Assembly (NCBI RefSeq): GCF_025961225.1
Contig: NZ_JAOQNG010000001.1
Location: 2,514,001 to 2,578,000, forward strand
Length of the DNA: 64,000 nt
Source of the DNA: Azospirillum canadense
GTDB lineage: Bacteria > Pseudomonadota > Alphaproteobacteria > Azospirillales > Azospirillaceae
Direction of reading: 5' to 3'
Position 1 is the stretch's first letter; each line of letters opens with the position of its first letter. The translations under genes and the position numbers were made by a program. Below, one piece after another: positions 42,452-51,172 of the stretch. The notes beneath the pieces were generated by a model. The model searched no databases. It worked only from the letters and a program-made list of their open reading frames with translations, and had not been told where the DNA came from.

Positions 42452-43105
42452 CTAGATCCCGAAACGGGCCTTTTCGAGCTGCAGCCGGTTGGCGAAGACC
42501 ACTGCCTGGGTCCGGCTGTAGACCTTCAACTTCTGCAGGATCGCCGAGACGTGCGCCTTCACCGTGGTTTCGGTGATGTTCAGCTCGAAGGCGATTTCCT
42601 TGTTCAGCTTGCCGGTGCCCAGCATCTCCAGCACGCGGAGCTGCTGCGCCGTCAGGGTCGACAAGCGGCGGGCGATCTCCGCCGTCTCGTCGTCCTCGGC
42701 CGCCGCGTCTTCCTCCACCGACTCCGGCAGGTAGACCTCGCCGGCCAGGATGCGGCGGAGCGCCCCGGCGATGGCGTCGCGCGGGGTCGATTTGGGGATG
42801 AAGCCGGCCGCGCCACAACGCACCGCCTCCAGCATGACCTTGCGGTCCTCGTGCGCGGAGACGACGGCGATGGGAATGGCCGGGAATTGGCGGCGCAGGG
42901 CCACCAGTCCGGTCAGGCCGTTCATGCCCGGCATGTTGAGGTCGAGCAGGACGAGGTCCAGCTCCCCCTTCGCGGCCAGGGTCGTGACGACGTCGTCCAG
43001 GCAACCGGCCTCGTGGATTTCCTGCGCCTGGCAGGAATAGAGGACGGCGCTGCGCAGGGCGTCGCGAACCAGCGGATGGTCGTCCGCAATCAGAATTCTG
43101 CTCAT
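42452..43105 (-). CDS. LuxR-family response regulator (AgmR/ExaE-like)
   Basis: A 217-residue two-domain regulator. The receiver has the acidic pair in ILIADDHPLVRD, the phospho-Asp in VLLDLNMPGMNG and Lys in FIPKSTPRD. The C-terminal helix-turn-helix is LTAQQLRVLEMLGTGKLNKE followed by ITETTVKAHVSAIL. It is transcribed in line with the dehydrogenase gene and resembles the AgmR/ExaE regulators of quinoprotein ethanol oxidation. That function is inferred from position. No sensor kinase for it is in the window. Confidence 0.9.
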   Translation of the reverse strand: MSRILIADDHPLVRDALRSAVLYSCQAQEIHEAGCLDDVVTTLAAKGELDLVLLDLNMPGMNGLTGLVALRRQFPAIPIAVVSAHEDRKVMLEAVRCGAAGFIPKSTPRDAIAGALRRILAGEVYLPESVEEDAAAEDDETAEIARRLSTLTAQQLRVLEMLGTGKLNKEIAFELNITETTVKAHVSAILQKLKVYSRTQAVVFANRLQLEKARFGI

Positions 43106-43312
43106 GGCGTGGTTTCCACGCTCATCGTTTCGGGGGCGTTTCCTTCGGCCATGATGCCGAACGTCTCAACAATACGCAAGCCGATGGGCGATATTTGATC
43201 AAAGAAATCGGCCATGCGAAATTTCGTTTCGATCTCTTTCCATTCGATCGGCCAAGAAAAAGGCGGGCCGAACGCTTCGACCCGCCCCTTTCTGGTCATA
43301 CCAGCGTGTTCA

Positions 43313-45064
43313 TCACGCCTTCGGCAGCTTGAAGACCCAGAGCGAGCCGCCCTGGTTGATGTCCTTGACGAGCTTCGCCACATCGCCGCCCCACAGCGGG
43401 ACCGCGCCACCCCAGCCGGAGACCACGGCCACATACTGCTCGCCGTCCTGCTCCCAGGTGACGGGCGAGCCGACGACGCCGGAGCCGGTGTTGAAGTGCC
43501 AGACCTCCTTGCCGGTCTTGGCATCGAAGGCCTTCAGGGCGCCTTCCGGCGTGCCGGTGAAGACGAGGTTGCCGGCGGTGGTCAGCACGCCGCCCCACAG
43601 CGGGGCCGGGTTCTTGTACTCCCACACGATCTTGCCGGTCTTCGGGTCGATCGCGCGCAGCGCGCCGATGTAGTCGTTGTAGAGCGGCTTGATGGTGAAG
43701 CCGGCACCCAGGTAGGCCGCACCCTTCTTGTAGGTGATCGGCTCGTTCCAGATGTCCATGCCCCATTCGTTGGCCGGGACGTAGAACAGCTCGGTCGCCG
43801 GGCTGTAGGCCATCGGCATCCAGTTCTTGGCGCCCAGGAAGGCCGGGGCCGCGAAGACCGACTTGCCCTTCTCCGCCGCTTCCGGCGCGCCCGGCCGGTT
43901 GTCGTCGTTGTAGACCGGGCGGCCGGTCTTCAGGTCGATCTCCTTCGCCCAGGTGATCTTGGTGACGAAGGGCGAGGCGTTCAGCAGCTTGCCGTTGGTG
44001 CGGTCGAGCACGTAGAAGAAGCCGTTGCGGTCGGCCTTGGCGCCGGCCTTGATGACCTGCCCGTCCTTCTTAAGGTCGAAGGAGACGAACTCGTTCACGC
44101 CGTCGAAGTCCCAGCCGTCGTGCGGCGTGGTCTGGTAGTGCCACTTGATCTCGCCGTTGGCCGGGTCGATGGCCAGCGTGGACGAGGTGTAGAGGTTGTC
44201 GCCCGGACGCAGGTGCGAGTTCCAGGGCGCCGGGTTACCCGTGCCGAAGAACAGCGTCTTGGTCTCCGGGTCGTAGGTGCCGCCGAGCCAGGTGGCGCCG
44301 CCGCCGGTCTTGTACAGGTCGCCCGGCCAGCTGGCGTTCAGCTTGCCGGTCATAGTCGAGTCTTTGCCGTTGAGGGTGCCCATGTTGCCCTCGACGGTCG
44401 GACGGGTCCAGACCAGCTCGCCCGTCTCGGCGTCGCGCGCCTCCACCATGCCGACGACGCCGAACTCACCGCCGGAGTTGCCGGTGATGATCTTGCCGTC
44501 GACGATCAGCGGCGCCGCGGTGGCGGAGAAGCCGGCCTGGTAGTCGGCGATCTTCTTCGACCAGACGACCTTGCCAGTGTCCTTGTTCAGCGCGACCAGC
44601 CGGGCGTCCAGCGTCGCGAAATAGACCTTGTCCTTGTAGATGGCCGCGCCGCGGTTCACCACGTCGCAGCAGGGCATGATGCCCTCGGGCAGACGGTGGT
44701 CGTACTGCCACTTCTTGTGGCCGGTCTTGGCGTCCACCGCGTAGAGGCGCGAGTAGGAGCCGGTCACGTAGATGGTGCCGTCGTGGATGATGGGCTGGGC
44801 TTCCTGCCCGCGCTGCTTCTCGCCGCCGAAGGAGAAGGACCACACCGGGACCAAGCCCTTGATCGTCTCCGGCGTCAGCTTGTCCAGCGGGCTGAAGCGC
44901 TGGGCCTGGAGCCCCATGCCGTAGGTCAGGACGTCGCCCGTCGACTTGGCATCGTTCAGGAGGTCGTCGTTGCTCGGGCCTTCAGCGGCGCCCGCTGCGG
45001 TGGACAGGCCGAGGCCGACCGCCATCGCGCTGGCCAGCAGGCAGGTGCGGAAGAGACGCTTCAT
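43313..45064 (-). CDS. PQQ-dependent alcohol dehydrogenase, probable lanthanide type
   Basis: A periplasmic quinoprotein of 583 residues with a signal peptide ([19 protein letters not shown]) and an eight-bladed propeller built from W-motifs. The adjacent Cys pair is C132-C133 (MPCCDVV). Metal and PQQ ligands are Glu200 (NSGGEFG), Asn277 (GTGNPAPWN) and the catalytic Asp319 in GWDFDGVNE. Asp321 gives D-x-D, the mark of lanthanide-dependent XoxF, ExaF and PedH enzymes; MxaF-type calcium enzymes have Ala there. Sequence overall is closer to ethanol than methanol dehydrogenases. GGGAGG precedes ATG 45064. It heads toward the LuxR regulator. Confidence 0.93.
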   Translation of the reverse strand: MKRLFRTCLLASAMAVGLGLSTAAGAAEGPSNDDLLNDAKSTGDVLTYGMGLQAQRFSPLDKLTPETIKGLVPVWSFSFGGEKQRGQEAQPIIHDGTIYVTGSYSRLYAVDAKTGHKKWQYDHRLPEGIMPCCDVVNRGAAIYKDKVYFATLDARLVALNKDTGKVVWSKKIADYQAGFSATAAPLIVDGKIITGNSGGEFGVVGMVEARDAETGELVWTRPTVEGNMGTLNGKDSTMTGKLNASWPGDLYKTGGGATWLGGTYDPETKTLFFGTGNPAPWNSHLRPGDNLYTSSTLAIDPANGEIKWHYQTTPHDGWDFDGVNEFVSFDLKKDGQVIKAGAKADRNGFFYVLDRTNGKLLNASPFVTKITWAKEIDLKTGRPVYNDDNRPGAPEAAEKGKSVFAAPAFLGAKNWMPMAYSPATELFYVPANEWGMDIWNEPITYKKGAAYLGAGFTIKPLYNDYIGALRAIDPKTGKIVWEYKNPAPLWGGVLTTAGNLVFTGTPEGALKAFDAKTGKEVWHFNTGSGVVGSPVTWEQDGEQYVAVVSGWGGAVPLWGGDVAKLVKDINQGGSLWVFKLPKA

Positions 45065-45363
45065 GGTGCGGATACCTCCCAGGGAAATTGGCAAACGAAC
45101 CGTGGGGCAAGCCGGGCCCGAACACCCGTCCAGGCCACCCAAGCTCGGATTTTATTCGGCAGAGTCTGACGGATGACGCGGCGCTCTGCTGCGCTGCGAA
45201 GCCCATATGCTTTCAACTGTAGGGCAGTCTACCGAGGGGCCGAAAACGATCCATTGGCAAATAGTAGGATGAGCGGTCGGGTTTGCTGCGATTGTTTGAT
45301 GCTTCGCTTTCAAACGACACGAAGACCCTTCTCCCGCCGGGGGCGGGGCAGGGTTGGATTTGC
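45065..45363. promoter_or_regulatory. Promoter region of the quinoprotein dehydrogenase gene
   Basis: This 299-nt spacer separates the dehydrogenase from the metallohydrolase gene, both on the minus strand. ATTGGCAAA occurs twice (45087-45095 and 45253-45261). ATTGGAC words recur in the divergent spacer at 48671. The stretch 45190-45320 is lower in GC. No convincing -12/-24 or -10/-35 set could be fixed by eye. Confidence 0.4.
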
Positions 45364-46308
45364 TCAGTTCACCCGCGGCAGGGCGGCCCGCTCGATCCGG
45401 GGCCAGAGGTGGGCGACGGAGCGCTGGTACTCCTCGTGCAGGACGCCCAGGGATTGGAACCGGTCGGGAATCGGCAGGTTCAGGGCGTCCGCCATGTCGG
45501 CGCCGGCCTCCGCCCGTTCACGCAAGATGCGGTCAAGCCAAGTCAGCCAGTCGCGGGTCTGGGCGATGGCCGTCTTGTCCCTGCGGACGCGCCCATGGTT
45601 CGGCACCAGCACGGCGACGTCCAGCGGCTCCAGCTCGTCCAGCTCTTTCAGCCACTTGGCAATGTCGGCGTGCGGCGTGGTGGGCGTACGGTCGGAGAAG
45701 ACGACCCCGCCGGCGAACAGCACGCGCGTCGTCTCGTCGTAGATGGCGAGGTCGGCGGCGGTGTGGCCCTCCAGCGGGATCAGCCGCAGCCGGTGCGACC
45801 CGTAGACAACCGTGGAACCGTAGACGGCCTCCGTCGGGACCACCGGTTCCGTGCCGCGCATCCAGTCGCCGACGAGGCGGTACATGTTCTCCGTCATGCC
45901 CTTGCCCTCGGCCTTGATGCCCTCGATGGTGCCGGGCAGCGCCGCGATCGGCACGTCGGCGAAGGCCTGGTTGCCGAGCCAGTAGTCGGGGTGCAGGTTG
46001 CCGATGAAGACCTTCCGGATCGGCTTGTCGGTGACGGTGCGGATCGCCGCCCGCATCTCCTCCCCGAAGCGGCGGGAAGGGCCGGACTGGATCACGATCA
46101 CGCCGTCGCCGGTGACGATGAAGCCGGGGTTCAGGATGTTGCCGCCGTTGGCGCGGGTGAAATGCTCCCGCGTGCCTTCGAAGACGTAGGTGTCCGGAGC
46201 GATTTGGGTGGGTTTCAGGCCGTAGATCAGCGGGCCGGCCGCCCAGCCGGGCGCGGCGACCAGGATGAGCAGAAAGGATAAGAGCGCCCTCATTGCCCCA
46301 AGTCTCAT
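45364..46308 (-). CDS. Quinoprotein relay system zinc metallohydrolase (MBL fold)
   Basis: An exported metallo-beta-lactamase-fold protein of 314 residues (signal MRALLSFLLILVAAPGWAAG). Zinc-site motifs are GNLHPDYWLGN (the H-x-H-x-D loop in a reduced form), LIPLEGHTAADLAIYD and the late VPNHGR. This matches the metallohydrolases encoded beside SoxYZ-like carriers in PQQ systems. The ATG overlaps the TGA of the carrier gene; a second ATG five codons on is a possible alternative. Function unknown. Confidence 0.88.
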   Translation of the reverse strand: MRLGAMRALLSFLLILVAAPGWAAGPLIYGLKPTQIAPDTYVFEGTREHFTRANGGNILNPGFIVTGDGVIVIQSGPSRRFGEEMRAAIRTVTDKPIRKVFIGNLHPDYWLGNQAFADVPIAALPGTIEGIKAEGKGMTENMYRLVGDWMRGTEPVVPTEAVYGSTVVYGSHRLRLIPLEGHTAADLAIYDETTRVLFAGGVVFSDRTPTTPHADIAKWLKELDELEPLDVAVLVPNHGRVRRDKTAIAQTRDWLTWLDRILRERAEAGADMADALNLPIPDRFQSLGVLHEEYQRSVAHLWPRIERAALPRVN

Positions 46309-47105
46309 GGCAAAGCCCCTTGCGTCCAGGGGAGCGGAATGGTGGCCGCGATCTCGCCGCCCTGGGTATCACGGCCGACGAGCGTCAACGCTCGGGACGC
46401 CGCGGCGGGCGTCACGTCGAGCGTGAAGACGGGGTTCTCGCTGACCGGCTCCAGCACATCGATCCGGGCCAGATCTGTACCATTCGAATCGCGCAGGCTG
46501 AGCGTTTCGATGAAGTAGGCGGGGATGCCGGCGATCAGCCCGTTGTCCATGGGGTGGCGAACCCGGAAGCGCACGCGGGCGGTCTTATCGTCCCCGGAGG
46601 GAGGCCATGCGCGGGCCTGCACCTCGCCCACATGGTCGGCCCAGTCGCGGGCGGCGTAGGTGACCGGCGGGGCGGTGCAGCCGCCGCCGGCCGCGTCCAC
46701 CAGCCGGCCGCCGATGTGCCAAACGCCGTCCGGGGTGCGCGCGGCGGCGCGGACCGGGGTCGCCTGCTGCACCCGGATGCGCGTGCCGACGACCGGCTTG
46801 GCGGCCACGGGGTGGTAGCGCAGCACGACGGGAAAGGGGTTGAGATCGGAGATCAGCACCATCTCCTCCACCCGTCCAAGGGCGGAGGCGTCGGCCAACA
46901 CCGGCACGGCGGTGGCGTCCTCGGCGTTGGCCGGGGCGGTGACGGTGACGCGATCGTCGAAGGTGATGGGGGCGCTGCCGAACAGCTCGGGCCGGAGCGC
47001 GTCCCACATGACGGAGGCCAGGGGGTCGGGAGGGTCGGCTTGCGCCGCAAGGGTTGGTCCCGCGAGTGCCGCCATGATGCTTGCGGCGATGAGAAGCCTC
47101 GGCAT
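46305..47105 (-). CDS. Quinoprotein dehydrogenase-associated SoxYZ-like carrier
   Basis: A periplasmic protein of 266 residues with a signal peptide (LLIAASIMAALAGPTLAAQA). The SoxY-like part (LRPELFGSAPITFDDRVTVT, ending near GRLVDAAGGGCTAPP) has the swinging-arm GGCxxP-type motif whose Cys binds the cargo in SoxY. A SoxZ-like part follows (VRFRVRHPMDNGLI, then NPVFTLDVTP). In the Sox pathway this arm carries sulfur intermediates. The cargo in PQQ systems is unknown. Coupled by a 4-nt overlap to the metallohydrolase. Confidence 0.9.
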   Translation of the reverse strand: MPRLLIAASIMAALAGPTLAAQADPPDPLASVMWDALRPELFGSAPITFDDRVTVTAPANAEDATAVPVLADASALGRVEEMVLISDLNPFPVVLRYHPVAAKPVVGTRIRVQQATPVRAAARTPDGVWHIGGRLVDAAGGGCTAPPVTYAARDWADHVGEVQARAWPPSGDDKTARVRFRVRHPMDNGLIAGIPAYFIETLSLRDSNGTDLARIDVLEPVSENPVFTLDVTPAAASRALTLVGRDTQGGEIAATIPLPWTQGALP

Positions 47106-47136
47106 ACTGGTTTTCCTCCACCCTTCTTAAACTTTT

Positions 47137-47300
47137 TGCCCCCTCCCTAACCCTCCCCCGCTCTCAGCGGACCCGGAGGGTCCGCCTGCTGCGTCAGCGC
47201 AAGCTTCGCTTGCGCGAGAGCTTCGCGGGAGAGGGGACTGCCGCCGCCTTCCCCAAGTCCCCTCCACCGCCAACGGCGGGGGAGGGTTAGGGAGGGGGCA
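47137..47300. repeat. Palindromic repeat with the 62-nt module (reverse)
   Basis: The ends TGCCCCCTCCCTAACCC and GGGTTAGGGAGGGGGCA are exact inverses. The 62-nt module is at 47160-47221. It lies between the SoxYZ-like gene and the binding-protein gene, both on the minus strand, so it would be transcribed within the operon. Confidence 0.87.
47160..47221 (-). repeat. 62-nt two-hairpin module, copy 3
   Basis: Read on the minus strand, hairpin 1 is GCGCAAGC-GAA-GCTTGCGC and hairpin 2 is CGGACCC-TCC-GGGTCCG. The ends are GCTCTC and GAGAGC, and the spacer is TGACGCAGCA. The length is 62 nt. Both stems keep pairing despite base changes relative to the other copies. Confidence 0.87.
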
Positions 47301-47307
47301 TCCGCGC

Positions 47308-48165
47308 TTATTCCATCACCACCGTGTTGTGCGTCACCCCATACTTGCCGAACACGCCCGCCACCGTGCCATCCTCCAGCATCGCTGCGACGATGTCGCC
47401 CACGGCGTAGGCGAGGTCGCGGGAGTTGTCCTTCACCGCCAGGCCGATGTCCCAGCTGGACGCCATCATGCCGGGGAAGGTCACGGGCGTGACGGGGAAG
47501 TCCTTAACCCGCTCGCCAAGCGCGGCCTCGACTTGGCTCTGCGTCGCGACGACCGCGGCGACTTCGCCCTTTTCCAGGGCGGCGACGGCGAGCGGGATGG
47601 TCATGTAGTGCATGACCCGGTCGCGCAGGCGGCCGCCGAAGGCGCCGAGCAGGAAGAAGTCGGGGATGCTGTCGATCTCCACCCCCACCGGCTCGTCCGG
47701 CAAGGCGGCAAGCATCGGCTGGGTCATGCGCATGGGATTGCGGGCCAGCGCGAAATGCTCCCGCTGGTAGGGGGCGAACAGCACGGCCTCCGGGTTGCGC
47801 AGGCCGAACTCCTTCTCATAGGGGACATGCATCATGATGTCCGCCACGCCGCCGCCCAGGTAATGGCCCTTCCAGACGGCGTTGCGCAGGTCGTCGGCGA
47901 CCGTCTCGCCGGCCGTCAGCTCCATATATTCGACACCGACGCCGAGCCGTTCGGCGATGGTGCGGGCGAGGTCCACGTCCACGCCCACCAGCTTGCCGTC
48001 GCGGTGGAAGGAAAAGGGCGGGTTGTCGCGGTAGACCGCGACGCGCAGCCTTCCGGCTGCCGTGACGTCGTCCAACGGGCGCGCGCCGGCGCGCCGGGGG
48101 ATCGCCCCGGCGGCCAGCGCTGCTGCGGAAAAGCTGAGGAGTTGGCGTCGCGAAAGCGCGGTCAT
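47308..48165 (-). CDS. Quinoprotein dehydrogenase-associated periplasmic binding protein (XoxJ/MxaJ-like)
   Basis: A 285-residue solute-binding protein of the TIGR03871 type with a twin-arginine-like leader (LSRRQLLSFSAAALAAGAIP). Lobe features are LRVAVYRDNPPFSFHRDGKL and GVDVDLARTIAERLG. MxaJ/XoxJ relatives assist maturation or activation of their dehydrogenases instead of transport. The ATG overlaps the stop of the cytochrome gene (ATGA). The upstream shadow frame through the cytochrome gene was not used. Confidence 0.9.
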   Translation of the reverse strand: MTALSRRQLLSFSAAALAAGAIPRRAGARPLDDVTAAGRLRVAVYRDNPPFSFHRDGKLVGVDVDLARTIAERLGVGVEYMELTAGETVADDLRNAVWKGHYLGGGVADIMMHVPYEKEFGLRNPEAVLFAPYQREHFALARNPMRMTQPMLAALPDEPVGVEIDSIPDFFLLGAFGGRLRDRVMHYMTIPLAVAALEKGEVAAVVATQSQVEAALGERVKDFPVTPVTFPGMMASSWDIGLAVKDNSRDLAYAVGDIVAAMLEDGTVAGVFGKYGVTHNTVVME

Positions 48166-48593
48166 TCCTGATGCACCGTCTCCAGCCAGGACCGGATCGC
48201 CCACAGGGCTTCCTGCCCCAGGGCCTCGCCGAACTTCGGCATGTAGGTCACGCCGTTGCGGATGGAGCCGTTGGTCACCCGCTCCTTGAACCACTCGTCG
48301 CCGACGTCGCCGGGCTCCAGGTAGCGCAGGTCGGGGGCGATGCCGCCGGAGACGGCGCCCAGGCCATGGCAGCGCGCGCAGTTCTGGTTGAAGGCGGAGG
48401 CGCCAATCTCGATGGCGCGAGGGTTGCCGCGGAAGGGGTTGGCGTCGCGCCAGGCTTCGCCCAGCTTGTCCAGACCGGTGGTATCCACCGCTTGGGGCGT
48501 CACGTCGCCATGGGCGAAGGCCACCGCCGAGGCGGCCGCGATACCGCCGAAAAGGAGACCAGCGGCCGTGAGCCGGAGAAGCCGAACGTTCAT
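48162..48593 (-). CDS. pedF: Cytochrome c-550 (PedF-like)
   Basis: A periplasmic cytochrome of 143 residues: signal peptide, heme site CARCH (NQNCARCHGLG), LRYLEPGDVGDEWFKERVTNG and the axial Met in VTYMPKFGEAL. PedF-type cytochromes are the direct electron acceptors of PQQ ethanol dehydrogenases. AGAGGACG precedes ATG 48593. It is the first gene of the minus-strand set cytochrome, binding protein, carrier, hydrolase, dehydrogenase, and is divergent from the second half of the island. Confidence 0.92.
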   Translation of the reverse strand: MNVRLLRLTAAGLLFGGIAAASAVAFAHGDVTPQAVDTTGLDKLGEAWRDANPFRGNPRAIEIGASAFNQNCARCHGLGAVSGGIAPDLRYLEPGDVGDEWFKERVTNGSIRNGVTYMPKFGEALGQEALWAIRSWLETVHQE

Positions 48594-48670
48594 GGTGGGC
48601 GTCCTCTTTCCAAACCTTGCGGGTGTTTTTTCGATGCCCCGCAGCATACCGGCGGTGCGCCCACCCAATA

Positions 48671-48759
48671 ATTGGACTTTGGTAGCAACCATGCGCTGCA
48701 CGCCCGTCCGACGACCCAATTGCCACGTTTCCGCGCCCGCCATTGGACGAAAGTTGCAT
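48671..48759. promoter_or_regulatory. Candidate regulatory repeats in the divergent quinoprotein spacer
   Basis: ATTGGACTTTGGTAGCAA at 48671 and ATTGGACGAAAGTTGCAT at 48742 are similar direct repeats, 71 nt apart, in the spacer between the pedF-like gene and the gene at 48824. CCAATAATTGG and CCCAATTGCC also occur nearby. They may be binding sites of the LuxR-type regulator; no footprint evidence exists. Confidence 0.35.
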
Positions 48760-48823
48760 TACCGGCGGCACGCCGCCGGGGCTACCCTGTGATCCCGAAA
48801 CACAGGCGAGTGCCAAGCCCGCG

Positions 48824-49999
48824 ATGCGTTTCATTCCGTTGGTCTCCTCCCTCCTGGCCGGGTGGCTTCTCGCCACGCCGGCCGCCTTTTCTCAAGATCT
48901 CGCGACTGTCCGGATCGCCTACCTGACCCAGGCGACGGAACGTCCGCCCGCCCTGTCCAACCTGGACAGTCCGCCCGACGACGAGGGCATTGCCGGCGCC
49001 CGGCAGGCTATTTCCGACAACGACACCACCGGCCGCTTCCTCCACCAAAAGTTCGAGTTGGAGACGGTGACCGTCCCGGAGGATGGCGACCCCACACAGG
49101 CGTTGCGCGAGTTGGCCGCCAAGGGGCAGCGCATCGTCGTGCTGGATTTGCCGGGGGAGGCGCCGGGCACGCTCGCCCGGTTGCCGGAGGCGGCGAACCT
49201 GCTGCTGTTCGACGCGGGCTCCACCGACGACAGCTTGCGCAACGCGCTGTGCGCGCCGAACCTGCTGCACACCATGCCGAACCGCGCCATGCTGGCCGAC
49301 GCGCTGGCCCAGTATCTGGCGGTGAAGCGCTGGACCAAGTGGTTCCTGGTGGTCGGCACCCGGCCGGAGGACAAGCTCTACGCCGCAGCCATCAAGCGGG
49401 CCGCCAAGCGCTTCGGCGCCGAGGTGGTGGAGGAGAAGGCCTGGAGCGAGGACCACGACGCCCGCCGCACCGCGCAGGCCGAACTCCCCGTCTTCACCCA
49501 GGGCAAGCGCTACGACGTGCTGGTCGTGGCCGACGAGGTGGGCGACTTCGGCGATTACGTCATGTACCGCACCTGGGACCCGCGGCCGGTGGCCGGCACC
49601 CAGGGCCTCGTCCCCACCAACTGGCACCGCACGCACGAGAGCTGGGGGGCGGCGCAGTTGCAGTCCCGCTTCCGGAGCGCCTTCGGGCGCAACATGCTGC
49701 CGCGCGACCAGGCGGTCTGGGCCGCGGTCCGCGCGGTGGGAGAGGCGGCGACGCGCACGCGCAGCACCGACCCGGCGGCGCTGATGGCCTACATCAAGGG
49801 GCCGGACTTCACGCTGGCCGGCTTCAAGGGTGTGCCGCTGTCCTTCCGACCCTGGGACGGTCAGTTGCGCCAGCCCATCCTGCTGGCGGCCGACCGGTCG
49901 CTCGTCTCCGTCTCGCCGCAGGAGGGGTTCCTGCACCCCAAGACCGAACTCGATACGCTGGGCTACGACCAGCCCGAAACCGGCTGCCGCCCGCGCTGA
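48824..49999 (+). CDS. PQQ alcohol-oxidation-associated ABC substrate-binding protein
   Basis: A 391-residue exported binding protein (signal LVSSLLAGWLLATPAAFSQ) of the TIGR03863 type, related to branched-chain amino acid receptors. Conserved stretches are VRIAYLTQATERPPALSNLD and NLLHTMPNRAMLADALAQYL. It always occurs beside the beta-propeller and the ABC exporter-like genes that follow. It lacks a recognisable ligand pocket signature. First gene of the plus-strand operon 48824-52740. Confidence 0.88.
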   Translation: MRFIPLVSSLLAGWLLATPAAFSQDLATVRIAYLTQATERPPALSNLDSPPDDEGIAGARQAISDNDTTGRFLHQKFELETVTVPEDGDPTQALRELAAKGQRIVVLDLPGEAPGTLARLPEAANLLLFDAGSTDDSLRNALCAPNLLHTMPNRAMLADALAQYLAVKRWTKWFLVVGTRPEDKLYAAAIKRAAKRFGAEVVEEKAWSEDHDARRTAQAELPVFTQGKRYDVLVVADEVGDFGDYVMYRTWDPRPVAGTQGLVPTNWHRTHESWGAAQLQSRFRSAFGRNMLPRDQAVWAAVRAVGEAATRTRSTDPAALMAYIKGPDFTLAGFKGVPLSFRPWDGQLRQPILLAADRSLVSVSPQEGFLHPKTELDTLGYDQPETGCRPR

Positions 50000-50016
50000 A
50001 AGGACACCCGACCGCC

Positions 50017-50997
50017 ATGACGATCCGCCGCCTTGTGCTGCTTTCCGCGCTGCTCGCCGGCTGCGCGCTTCCCGCCCTGGCCGACACGGTCGCCAGTACG
50101 ATCTATGTGTCGAACGAGAAGGACAACACGCTGTCCATCATCGACAGCACGACGTTGGAGGTGACGGACACGGTGAAGGTCGGCCGCCGCCCGCGCGGCA
50201 TCACGCTGAGCGCCGACGGCTCGCAGCTGTACATCTGCGCCAGCGACGACGACGCGGTGCAGGTGATGGACCTGAAGACGAAGCAGATCATCCACAACCT
50301 GCCCTCGGGCAAGGATCCGGAGCAGTTCGCCCTGTCGCCGGACGGCAAGCTGCTGTTCATCGCCAACGAGGACAACAACGTCGTCACGGTCGTGGACGTC
50401 ACCACGCGCAAGGTCGCCTTTCAGGTCGACGTTGGCGTGGAGCCGGAAGGCATGGCCGTCAGCCCCGACGGCAAGTGGGCGGTCAACACGTCGGAAACCA
50501 CGAACATGGTCCATTGGATCGACGTGGAGAAGCAGGCGGTGGTCGACAACACGCTGGTCGACGCCCGCCCGCGCTACACCCGCTTCACCAAGGACGGCAG
50601 CCAGCTGTGGGTGACGTCGGAGGTCGGCGGCACGCTGGCGATCATCGACACGGCCACCCGGCAGGTGCAGAAGACCATCCGCTTCAAGATCAAGGGCGTC
50701 ACCCAGGACCGCATCCAGCCCGTGGGCATCCGCCTAACCGCCGACGGCCGCTACGGCTTCGTGGCTCTGGGGCCCGCCAACCACGTCGCGGTGGTGGACG
50801 CGAAGACCTTCGAGGTGAAGGATTACCTGCTGGTCGGCCGGCGCGTCTGGCAGATGGCCCTGTCTCCGGACGAGAAGCGCCTCTACGCCACCAACGGCGT
50901 GTCCGGCGACGTGTCGGTGATCGACGTGGAGGCGTTGAAGGTGCTGAAGTCCGTGAAGGTCGGGCGCTATCCCTGGGGCGTGGCGGTGAAGGGGTGA
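50017..50997 (+). CDS. PQQ-dependent catabolism-associated beta-propeller protein
   Basis: A 326-residue exported protein (signal LVLLSALLAGCALPALA) of the TIGR03866 type. It is a seven-bladed YVTN propeller; each blade shows the pattern I-x-D-x-x-T followed by G-x-x-P-x-G-x-x-x-S-x-D-G (for example VGRRPRGITLSADGSQLYIC and VGVEPEGMAVSPDGKWAVN). A binding platform is likely. It starts 17 nt after the binding-protein gene. A GC-rich palindromic repeat separates it from the ATPase gene. Confidence 0.9.
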   Translation: MTIRRLVLLSALLAGCALPALADTVASTIYVSNEKDNTLSIIDSTTLEVTDTVKVGRRPRGITLSADGSQLYICASDDDAVQVMDLKTKQIIHNLPSGKDPEQFALSPDGKLLFIANEDNNVVTVVDVTTRKVAFQVDVGVEPEGMAVSPDGKWAVNTSETTNMVHWIDVEKQAVVDNTLVDARPRYTRFTKDGSQLWVTSEVGGTLAIIDTATRQVQKTIRFKIKGVTQDRIQPVGIRLTADGRYGFVALGPANHVAVVDAKTFEVKDYLLVGRRVWQMALSPDEKRLYATNGVSGDVSVIDVEALKVLKSVKVGRYPWGVAVKG

Positions 50998-51026
50998 TGG
51001 GGATGAAATTTCTTGCCCGCGCTCTT

Positions 51027-51157
51027 TCCCCCTCTCCCCTCTGGGGAGAGGGTCGGGGTGAGGGGGTCCCGCGACTCTGGTACGTCCGGCAAAAGCGCAA
51101 CCCCCTCACCCTAACCCTCTCCCCAGGGGGGAGAGGGGATTTTAGGGGGGAGAGAGT
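51027..51157. repeat. Palindromic repeat, CCCTCTCCCC/ACGTCCGGCAAAAGCGCA type
   Basis: The first arm contains CCCCTCTGGGGAGAGGGT and GGGGTGAGGGGG, the central core is ACGTCCGGCAAAAGCGCA, and the inverse CCCCCTCACCCTAACCCTCT closes it. The same core and arms occur inside dnaE2 at 59541-59711. It lies in the spacer between two co-directional genes of the operon. Confidence 0.82.
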
Positions 51158-51172
51158 CGGGAGCCCACTCCC

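Noticed and set aside
45065..45363. Sigma-54 promoter for the quinoprotein dehydrogenase
   Set aside because: GG-N10-GC spacing of the -24/-12 elements could not be found on the coding strand.
47308..48876. 522-codon frame suggesting a cytochrome/binding-protein fusion
   Set aside because: The upstream part is an off-frame reading of the pedF-like gene; the ATGA overlap at 48162-48165 gives the true start.
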